From JAWWPY01 sp964412845 (lineage in GTDB: Bacteria; Actinomycetota; Actinomycetes; Streptosporangiales; Streptosporangiaceae): 12,868 bases of DNA. Every line of letters starts with the position of its first letter. Positions within the stretch are counted from its first letter, which is position 1. The stretch is from positions 1 through 12,868 of the forward strand of contig CAYPQM010000176.1 of the NCBI GenBank assembly GCA_964412845.1, written 5' to 3'. The notes beneath the pieces were generated by a model. It was given only the letters and a program-made list of their open reading frames with translations, was not told where the DNA came from and did not search any database. Position numbers and translations under genes: made by a program. Shown one piece after another: positions 1-6,089 of the stretch.

Positions 1-280
1 CCCACCACTCGGGTGAGCCCTTGCCGGAGCCCATCCGGGTCTCGGCCGGCTTCTTGGTCAGTGGCCGGTCGGGGTAGATGGTGATCCACACCTTCCCGCC
101 CCGGCGGATGTGCCGCGTCATGGCGATACGTGCGGCCTCGATCTGCCGGTTGGTCACGTACGAGTGCTCCAGCGCCTGAATGCCGTACTCACCGAAAGCC
201 ACCCGGGTCCCGCCCTTGGCGGCACCGTGCCGATCCGGCCGGTGCTGTTTGCGGTGCGCTGTCCTGCGCGGGATGAGCAT
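1..280 (-). CDS. rplP: 50S ribosomal protein L16 (N-terminal part; 3' end outside window)
   Basis: L16 is a large-subunit protein near the A-site tRNA elbow and helps organise the peptidyl-transferase region. The visible 93 codons begin MLIPRRTAHRKQHRPDR and continue through VAFGEYGIQALE, YVTNRQIEAARIAMTRH and the KVWITIYPDRPLTKKPAE segment to ETRMGSGKGSPEW. This is a near-perfect match to actinobacterial L16, which is usually about 137-140 residues, so roughly one third is missing beyond base 1. The Arg in TRMGSGKG corresponds to E. coli Arg81, which is hydroxylated in some bacteria. The ATG at 278-280 is chosen because it fits the family start and has a strong GGAGGG Shine-Dalgarno (288-293). 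That SD lies inside the last codons of rpsC, only three bases separate the two genes, and translation is probably coupled. In related genomes rpmC and rpsQ follow. Confidence 0.98.
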   Translation of the reverse strand, partial: MLIPRRTAHRKQHRPDRHGAAKGGTRVAFGEYGIQALEHSYVTNRQIEAARIAMTRHIRRGGKVWITIYPDRPLTKKPAETRMGSGKGSPEWW

Positions 281-283
281 GAC

Positions 284-1111
284 TCAGCCCTCCTCGCCGG
301 TGGTCGCGGCCGGCCCGGCTGCGACAGCCGCAGCGGCCCTCGGTGCCTCGTCCGGGGCAGGCGGGGGCTGAGCCGGCCCGCCTCCGTCGCCCGGACGGCG
401 ACGGGCCCGGGCGGTCTGCTGCGGCGGGCGTTCCCGGCGCTGGCCCGCGCGCAATGCAGCCGCCGCAGCCTCGCGCTCGGCCCGGGTCGACGGGGCCTCG
501 CCACGGTAGATCCAGACCTTCACGCCGATCCGGCCGAAGGTGGTCCTGGCCTCGTAGAAGCCGTAGTCGATGTCAGCGCGGAGGGTGTGCAGCGGTACCC
601 GTCCCTCGCGGTAGAACTCAGACCGCGACATTTCGGCACCGCCCAGGCGCCCGGAGCACTGCACCCGGATGCCTTTCGCCCCGCCCTTCATCGACGTCTG
701 CATCGCCTTGCGCATCGCCCGCCGGAAGGAAACCCGGCTGGACAACTGCTCGGCCACGCCCTGGGCGACCAGCTGAGCATCAGTCTCGGGGTTCTTCACC
801 TCGAGGATGTTGAGCTGGATCTGCTTGCTGGTGAGCTTCTCCAGGTCACCACGGATCCGGTCCGCCTCGGCGCCGCGGCGCCCGATGACGATGCCGGGCC
901 GCGCCGTGTGGATGTCCACCCGGACCCGGTCCCTGGTTCGCTCGATCTCCACCTTGGAGATGCCTGCGCGCTCCATACCTCGCTGCAGCATCCGGCGTAT
1001 CGCCACGTCTTCCGCGACGTAGTCCTTGTACAGCTTGTCCGCATACCACCGGCTCTTGAAGTCGGTGGTAATGCCAAGCCGGAACCCGTGTGGGTTCACC
1101 TTCTGGCCCAC
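284..1111 (-). CDS. rpsC: 30S ribosomal protein S3 with actinobacterial C-terminal tail
   Basis: S3 sits on the solvent side of the 30S head at the mRNA entry channel. The protein has 275 residues and starts MGQKVNPHGFRLGITTDF. A type II KH domain carries the GRRG loop at residues 77-80 inside PGIVIGRRGAEADRIRGDL. The C-terminal S3 domain contains GGRLGGAEMSR-type (here SGRLGGAEMSR) and EFYREGRVPLHTLRADIDYG motifs. From about residue 206 a low-complexity Ala/Arg/Pro/Gly tail of about 70 residues follows, ending TTGEEG. E. coli S3 (233 residues) lacks such a tail, but many actinobacterial S3 proteins have one. The start is GTG, and it shares its G with the last base of the rplV stop (TAGTG, 1-base overlap). 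An AAGGGGAGG Shine-Dalgarno (1120-1128) lies eight bases upstream within rplV. The gene encodes the rplP Shine-Dalgarno in its own last codons. Confidence 0.98.
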   Translation of the reverse strand: MGQKVNPHGFRLGITTDFKSRWYADKLYKDYVAEDVAIRRMLQRGMERAGISKVEIERTRDRVRVDIHTARPGIVIGRRGAEADRIRGDLEKLTSKQIQLNILEVKNPETDAQLVAQGVAEQLSSRVSFRRAMRKAMQTSMKGGAKGIRVQCSGRLGGAEMSRSEFYREGRVPLHTLRADIDYGFYEARTTFGRIGVKVWIYRGEAPSTRAEREAAAAALRAGQRRERPPQQTARARRRPGDGGGPAQPPPAPDEAPRAAAAVAAGPAATTGEEG

Positions 1112-1461
1112 TAGTGGGACCTCCCCTTAGGTTCATCCGAGACGATTACCGTGATGTGGCTGGTGCGCTTGTTGATCCGGTAGCCACGGCCCTGGGCCCG
1201 CGGCCGGAACCGCTTGAGCGTCGGACCCTCGTCCACCCAGGCCCGGCTGACCACGAGCGAGCTGGCGTCGAGTTGCTTGGCATGCTCCGCGTTGGCGATG
1301 GCACTCGCCAGCACTTTGCCGACGGGGTCGCTCGCCGACTGCGGCGCGAAGGCGAGCACCGCCCGCGCCTGCTCGGCAGGCATCCCACGGATGAGGTCCA
1401 CCACCCGGCGGGCCTTCCGCGGCGTGACGCGTACATACCGCGCCTTAGCCCTAGCTTCCAT
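1111..1461 (-). CDS. rplV: 50S ribosomal protein L22
   Basis: L22 binds 23S rRNA and sends a beta-hairpin into the nascent-peptide exit tunnel near the macrolide-binding region. The 116-residue product starts MEARAKARYVRVTPRKARRV and has the family segments DLIRGMPAEQARAVLAF and SAIANAEHAKQLD. The tunnel hairpin is at about residues 79-100 (GPTLKRFRPRAQGRGYRINK) and is followed by RTSHITVIVSD. The hairpin is full length, with no deletion of the type selected by erythromycin. The length is normal for actinobacteria. The ATG start (1459-1461) is preceded by AAGG close to the start and AAAGGCGAG further upstream, so the Shine-Dalgarno is only moderate. The stop TAG overlaps the rpsC GTG by one base. 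The 120-base gap to rpsS upstream is unusually long for this operon and contains GC-rich inverted repeats. Confidence 0.98.
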   Translation of the reverse strand: MEARAKARYVRVTPRKARRVVDLIRGMPAEQARAVLAFAPQSASDPVGKVLASAIANAEHAKQLDASSLVVSRAWVDEGPTLKRFRPRAQGRGYRINKRTSHITVIVSDEPKGRSH

Positions 1462-1496
1462 GTGCCTTACTCGCCTTTCAGCTCTCAGTTCTTGGT

Positions 1497-1537
1497 CCCG
1501 GGCTGCTGCCCGGGGGTCCGGGGGTTGCCCCCCGGGC
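1497..1537. repeat. GC-rich alternating inverted repeats between rpsS and rplV
   Basis: Four arms can pair in two exclusive ways. Arm 1 (1497-1503, CCCGGGC) pairs with arm 2 (1508-1514) around a TGCT loop. Arm 2 extended (1508-1516, GCCCGGGGG) pairs perfectly over nine bases with arm 4 (1529-1537). Arm 3 (1518-1524, CCGGGGG) pairs over seven bases with arm 4 (1529-1535) around a TTGC loop. So arms 1:2 plus 3:4 compete with 2:4. No U-run follows on the minus strand. The motif resembles short GC-rich palindromic intergenic repeats that I recall as dispersed in actinomycete genomes. It may be such a repeat, an attenuator or an RNA-processing site; this is inference. Confidence 0.6.
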
Positions 1538-1581
1538 CAGCACTGCGTGGCCAGTTCACTTGTCTTGCACCGCGATGCTGC

Positions 1582-1860
1582 CTAGCGGCGGCTGCGGCGG
1601 TCATCCCTGACATGGCTCCGGAACGTCCGCGTCGGGGCGAACTCCCCGAGCTTGTGGCCGACCATCGCCTCGGTGATGAAGACCGGCACATGCTTGCGCC
1701 CATCGTGCACCGCGATCGTGTGGCCGAGCATCGCCGGAATGATCATGGAGCGTCGCGACCAAGTCTTGATCACGTTCCTGGTGCCCTTGTCGTTCTGCGT
1801 GTCCACCTTCTTGAGCAGGTGGTCGTCAACGAAAGGGCCCTTCTTGAGACTACGAGGCAT
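1582..1860 (-). CDS. rpsS: 30S ribosomal protein S19
   Basis: S19 binds 16S rRNA in the head of the small subunit, next to S13, and contacts the inter-subunit bridge. The 92-residue protein starts MPRSLKKGPFVDDHLLKKVD and has the hallmark segments IKTWSRRSMIIPAMLGHTIAVHDG (read in two parts, TWSRRSMIIP and GHTIAVHDGRKHVPVFITE) and MVGHKLGEFAPTRTFRSH. The length is normal (92-93). The ATG at 1858-1860 is preceded by AGGAG nine bases upstream, which overlaps the rplB stop TAG. Only 12 bases separate rplB from rpsS. Behind the gene lies the 120-base rpsS-rplV spacer with GC-rich palindromes. Confidence 0.98.
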   Translation of the reverse strand: MPRSLKKGPFVDDHLLKKVDTQNDKGTRNVIKTWSRRSMIIPAMLGHTIAVHDGRKHVPVFITEAMVGHKLGEFAPTRTFRSHVRDDRRSRR

Positions 1861-1872
1861 CGTAAGGTGCTC

Positions 1873-2706
1873 CTACCGCTTCTTCTTGCTGCGCCTGCGG
1901 GTGATCAGCCGGTCGCTTGGCTTGTGGGCCTTCCTGGTGCGTCCCTCGGGCTTGCCCCACGGGCTCACCGGGTGACGGCCACCCGAACTCTTGCCTTCGC
2001 CGCCGCCCAGCGGGTGGTCAACGGGGTTCATCGCGACACCGCGAACAGTGGGGCGGTGCCCCTTCCACCTGTTACGGCCTGCCTTGCCGAGCTTGATGTT
2101 GCCCTGCTCGGCGTTGCCGACCTCGCCGATGGAGGCGCGGCAGGCCGCATCCACCCGCCGGATCTCACCGGACGGCATGCGCAGCTGCGCATAACCGCCC
2201 TCCTTGGCGAGAAGCTGGACACCGGAGCCGGCCGACCGCGCGATCTTGGCGCCGCCGCCGGGCCGGAGCTCGATGGCGTGCACCACAGTGCCGGTCGGGA
2301 TATTCCGCAGCGGCAGGCAATTACCTGGCCGGATGTCAGCACCCGGCCCGTTCTCCACCTGGTCTCCCTGCGACAGCCCCTGCGGAGCCAGGATGTAGCG
2401 CTTCTCGCCGTCGGCGTAGTGCAGCAGCGCGATCCGGGACGTCCGGTTGGGGTCGTACTCCAGGTGCGCGACCTTCGCCGGGACGCCGTCCTTGTCCGAC
2501 CGGCGGAAGTCGATCAGCCGGTAGGCACGCTTGTGGCCGCCGCCCTGGTGCCGCGCGGTAATCCGGCCGTGCACATTCCTGCCACCCTTGGAGTGCAGCG
2601 GGCGGACAAGCGACTTCTCCGGCTCGCTCCGGGTGATCTCGGAGAAGTCGGCGCCACTCGCACCCCGCCTGCCCGGGGTGGTCGGCTTGTACTTGCGGAT
2701 AGCCAT
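1873..2706 (-). CDS. rplB: 50S ribosomal protein L2
   Basis: L2 is one of the most conserved 50S proteins. It is needed for subunit association and for the peptidyl-transferase centre. The 277-residue product starts MAIRKYKPTTPGRRGASGADF, shows GRNVHGRITARHQGGGHKR (about residues 42-60), DPNRTSRIALLHYADGEKRYI, and the C-terminal region VRGVAMNPVDHPLGGGEG (221-238), then GGRHPVSPWGKPEGRTRK and a basic tail RRRSKKKR. His231 aligns with the conserved E. coli His229. Two positions on, the usual His of DHPHGGGEG is Leu233 (CTG). The ATG (2704-2706) is preceded by GAGGAG about 11 bases upstream. The spacer to rplW is 34 bases and to rpsS 12 bases. Confidence 0.98.
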   Translation of the reverse strand: MAIRKYKPTTPGRRGASGADFSEITRSEPEKSLVRPLHSKGGRNVHGRITARHQGGGHKRAYRLIDFRRSDKDGVPAKVAHLEYDPNRTSRIALLHYADGEKRYILAPQGLSQGDQVENGPGADIRPGNCLPLRNIPTGTVVHAIELRPGGGAKIARSAGSGVQLLAKEGGYAQLRMPSGEIRRVDAACRASIGEVGNAEQGNIKLGKAGRNRWKGHRPTVRGVAMNPVDHPLGGGEGKSSGGRHPVSPWGKPEGRTRKAHKPSDRLITRRRSKKKR

Positions 2707-2740
2707 CTGTGCTCAAGCTCCTCTGGATGTGGTCGGCTGC

Positions 2741-3043
2741 CTAGCTGACCGGGCCGCCGAAGACATCGATACGCTCACCCTCAGCCAGGCTGACGATGGC
2801 GCGCTTGGTGGCGACGCGGGTACCGAAGCCCTGCCGGGTACGCCGCCGCTTTCCTGGCCGGTTGATGGTGTTGACGCCGGTCACCTTGACCCCGAACACG
2901 GCCTCGACCGCTTGCCTGATCTGGGTCCGGTTGGCGGCAGGCGTCACCAGGAAGGTGTACTTGCCGTTGTCGGCCAGCCGGTAGCTCTTCTCGGAGATGA
3001 CCGGCCGCAGCAGGATGTCCCGCGGATTGGCGATCTTGCTCAC
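2741..3043 (-). CDS. rplW: 50S ribosomal protein L23
   Basis: L23 lies at the exit of the peptide tunnel, where it docks trigger factor and the signal recognition particle. The 100-residue product starts MSKIANPRDILLRPVISEKSY, then shows KYTFLVTPAANRTQIRQAVEAVFGVKVTGVNT and the basic loop RPGKRRRTRQGFGTR (both read in the expected order). Its length is normal. The GTG start (3041-3043) overlaps the rplD stop in a GTGA arrangement of four bases, and a strong GAAGGAGGGG Shine-Dalgarno lies just upstream in the end of rplD. This is a classic translational-coupling junction. The C-terminus IDVFGGPVS is near the family norm. Confidence 0.98.
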   Translation of the reverse strand: MSKIANPRDILLRPVISEKSYRLADNGKYTFLVTPAANRTQIRQAVEAVFGVKVTGVNTINRPGKRRRTRQGFGTRVATKRAIVSLAEGERIDVFGGPVS

Positions 3044-3711
3044 CGCTGCCCCTCCTTCGGCTTCGCGCTGGCCCGGCTGATGAACGCGTCCAGGGCCGGC
3101 TCGGTGAACACCACGTGCTCGCTGACCAGGACGTCGCGGGTATTGAGCTGCTCGGTGGTGAGTACCCGGACGCCGGGCGCGTTGCGCAGGCTCCGGCGGG
3201 TGAGCTCGTCACCCGCGGCCGCGACAACCAGCACCGCGGCCGAGAGCCGGGCGCCGGTCTGGCCGGTCGCCGCGCGCAGCAGCGCGAGGGCGTCCCTGGT
3301 GCTCGGCACGTCCCCGTCAACAAAGCCGGCGACCACGGCCACCCGGCCGTGGCTGGCCCGGTCGGAGAGCGCTCCGCGGAGTGCGGCGGCCTTCATCTTC
3401 TTCGGCGTCCGCTGCACGTAGGAACGGGGCGTGGGGCCGTGCACCACACCGCCGCCCGCGTACTGCGGCGCCCGGATGGAGCCCTGCCGGGCCCGCCCGG
3501 TGCCCTTCTGGCGGTACGGCTTGCGGCCGCCGCCGCGGACTTCGCCGCGGGACTTGGTGGAGTGCGTGCCCTGGCGTGCGGCCGCTTCCTGCGCCACCAC
3601 GACCTGGTGGATCAGCGGAATGTTGACCGCCCGGCCGAATATCTCGTCCGGGAGTTCCACGTCCTTGTCCGCGGCACCGGACACGGAGACGACGCTGACG
3701 ACGGTGCTCAC
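3040..3711 (-). CDS. rplD: 50S ribosomal protein L4
   Basis: L4 binds 23S rRNA and extends a loop into the exit tunnel opposite L22. In E. coli it also represses the S10 operon. The 223-residue product has the N-terminal MSTVVSVVSVSGAADKDVEL, the EIFGRAVNIPLIHQVVVAQ segment, and the long tunnel loop at about residues 47-98 with STKSRGEVRGGGRKPYRQKG, TGRARQGSIRAPQY and GGGVVHGPTPRSY. The KGTGRAR core where macrolide-resistance changes occur looks wild type. The GTG start (3709-3711) overlaps the rplC stop by four bases (GTGA), with AGAGGGAGG four bases upstream. The same GTGA arrangement recurs at its other end with rplW. Whether this L4 autoregulates cannot be told from sequence. Confidence 0.98.
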   Translation of the reverse strand: MSTVVSVVSVSGAADKDVELPDEIFGRAVNIPLIHQVVVAQEAAARQGTHSTKSRGEVRGGGRKPYRQKGTGRARQGSIRAPQYAGGGVVHGPTPRSYVQRTPKKMKAAALRGALSDRASHGRVAVVAGFVDGDVPSTRDALALLRAATGQTGARLSAAVLVVAAAGDELTRRSLRNAPGVRVLTTEQLNTRDVLVSEHVVFTEPALDAFISRASAKPKEGQR

Positions 3712-4370
3712 CTGGCCTCCCTCTGGGCGGGGGTCTTCACGGCGCTGCGGACCAGGACAAGCGCGCCGCGGGGACCGGGCACCGCGCCGCGGATCAGCAG
3801 CAGGCCACGCTCGGCGTCGACCGCGTGCACCGTGAGGTTCGGGGCGGTGGTGCGGACGCCACCCATCCGGCCGGCCATCCGCAGGCCCTTGAACACGCGG
3901 CCCGGGGTGGCACAGCCGCCGATGGAGCCGGGCGAGCGATGCTTGCGCTGGGTACCGTGCGACGAGCTGAGGCCCTTGAAGCCGTGCCGCTTCATCACGC
4001 CGGCGAAGCCCTTGCCCTTGCTCTTGCCGGTCACGTCCACCAGTTCGCCCGCGCCGAACGTCTCGGCGGTGACTTCCTGGCCGAGCGTGTAGTCCGTGGC
4101 GTCATCGGTGCGCAGTTCCACCAGGTACCGACGGGGCGTGACGCCAGCTTTGGCGAAGTGCCCGGCGACCGGCTTGGTCACCTTGCGCGGGTCGATCTCG
4201 CCGTAACCGAACTGCACGGCCAGGTACCCGTCGGATTCGGGCGTGCGCACCGCGGTTACGACGCAGGGGCCGGCCTCGACGACGGTGACCGGCACGATCT
4301 TGCCGTCGTCGCTGAAGACCTGGGTCATGCCGAGCTTGGTGCCCAGGACGCCCTTGATCTGCTTGGTCAT
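3708..4370 (-). CDS. rplC: 50S ribosomal protein L3
   Basis: L3 is an early assembly protein whose long loop reaches the peptidyl-transferase centre. The 220-residue product starts MTKQIKGVLGTKLGMTQVFS, shows VDVTGKSKGKGFAGVMKRHG (residues 111-130), and carries the reaching loop at about 128-170, with FKGLSSSHGTQRKHRSPGSI and TPGRVFKGLRMAGRMG. It ends with GPRGALVLVRSAVKT and a short basic tail. The length is normal for actinobacteria. The ATG (4368-4370) lies 13 bases after the rpsJ stop and has GAGGGA about 12 bases upstream, overlapping the rpsJ end. It overlaps rplD by four bases downstream. Confidence 0.98.
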   Translation of the reverse strand: MTKQIKGVLGTKLGMTQVFSDDGKIVPVTVVEAGPCVVTAVRTPESDGYLAVQFGYGEIDPRKVTKPVAGHFAKAGVTPRRYLVELRTDDATDYTLGQEVTAETFGAGELVDVTGKSKGKGFAGVMKRHGFKGLSSSHGTQRKHRSPGSIGGCATPGRVFKGLRMAGRMGGVRTTAPNLTVHAVDAERGLLLIRGAVPGPRGALVLVRSAVKTPAQREAR

Positions 4371-4383
4371 GTCGGTGCGTCCC

Positions 4384-4692
4384 TCAGAGCTTGATCTCGA
4401 TGTCGACGCCGGCGGGCAGGTCCAGCCGCATCAGCGAGTCGACGGTCTTCGGCGTGGGGTCGATGATGTCAATCAGGCGCTTGTGCGTGCGCATCTCGAA
4501 GTGCTCGCGCGAGTCCTTGTATTTGTGCGGCGAGCGGATGACGCAGTAGATGTTCTTCTCCGTGGGCAGCGGGACAGGCCCGGCAACCCGCGCGCCGGTG
4601 CGCGTCACCGTGTCAACTATCTTCCGCGCCGAGCTGTCAATGACCTCGTGGTCATAGGCCTTGAGCCTGATGCGGATCTTCTGTCCCGCCAT
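4384..4692 (-). CDS. rpsJ: 30S ribosomal protein S10
   Basis: S10 sits in the 30S head and also pairs with NusB in transcription antitermination. It is the first gene of the S10 operon. The 102-residue product starts MAGQKIRIRLKAYDHEVID and shows SARKIVDTVTRTGARVAGPV, PLPTEKNIYCVIRSPHKYKD, REHFEMRTHKRLIDIIDPT and TVDSLMRLDLPAGVDIEIKL, all family hallmarks. The frame stays open 45 codons further upstream, but that extension encodes the tuf-rpsJ spacer, including its palindrome, and matches nothing in S10. The ATG at 4690-4692 with GGAAG just upstream is therefore chosen. The spacer to tuf is 103 bases. Its stop lies 13 bases before rplC. Confidence 0.98.
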   Translation of the reverse strand: MAGQKIRIRLKAYDHEVIDSSARKIVDTVTRTGARVAGPVPLPTEKNIYCVIRSPHKYKDSREHFEMRTHKRLIDIIDPTPKTVDSLMRLDLPAGVDIEIKL

Positions 4693-4763
4693 GTGGCTTC
4701 CGTGTCCTTCGCTTCCGGTTTCCGGTTCCTGCGCGTCCCGCAAGGTCTGTGCTGCCGAGCAGC

Positions 4764-4791
4764 GATGCGGGGGGCCTGGGCCCCCCGCATC
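4764..4791 (-). terminator. Strong palindrome directly after tuf (terminator-like, no U-run)
   Basis: A near-perfect palindrome has arms 4764-4776 and 4779-4791 (13 complementary positions, G6/C6 core). As RNA it gives a stem of at least 10-11 base pairs with a CCTGGG-type loop. It starts five bases after the tuf stop codon in the direction of transcription. No T-rich tract follows, which fits the U-tail-less hairpins often seen in actinobacteria. It may terminate or attenuate transcription between the str and S10 operons or protect the tuf mRNA 3' end. Complete termination would require an rpsJ promoter in the remaining roughly 70 bases, and I see no convincing one there. Confidence 0.6.
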
Positions 4792-4795
4792 CGTG

Positions 4796-5989
<1,194 letters not shown>

Positions 5990-6015
5990 TGGTTTTCACT
6001 CCTCGTTGCGATCAT

Positions 6016-6034
6016 CCCCACCGTGGCGGTGGGG
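6016..6034 (-). other. Perfect 8-bp stem-loop in the fusA-tuf spacer
   Basis: CCCCACCG (6016-6023), a TGG loop (6024-6026) and CGGTGGGG (6027-6034) form a perfect eight-base-pair hairpin in the 100-base spacer. In the transcript it ends about 26 bases before the tuf GTG, just upstream of the tuf Shine-Dalgarno. It could be an RNA-processing or stability element that lets tuf be expressed above the rest of the operon. No U-run follows, so a full terminator is unlikely. The function is inferred only from position. Confidence 0.45.
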
Positions 6035-6089
6035 CCCCAGGCGCTCCATCGGTGCGCCGTCTGCTCCTGACGTGGTTTTTCTCTCCTGC

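Noticed and set aside
110..1114. 334-codon open frame on the plus strand opposite rpsC
   Set aside because: It is antisense to a clearly real S3 gene, has Pro/Arg/Gly-rich composition typical of GC-rich shadow frames, and has no family features or Shine-Dalgarno.
3040..3711. Macrolide-resistance changes in L4 or L22 loops
   Set aside because: The L4 KGTGRAR core and the L22 hairpin are full length and of ordinary sequence.
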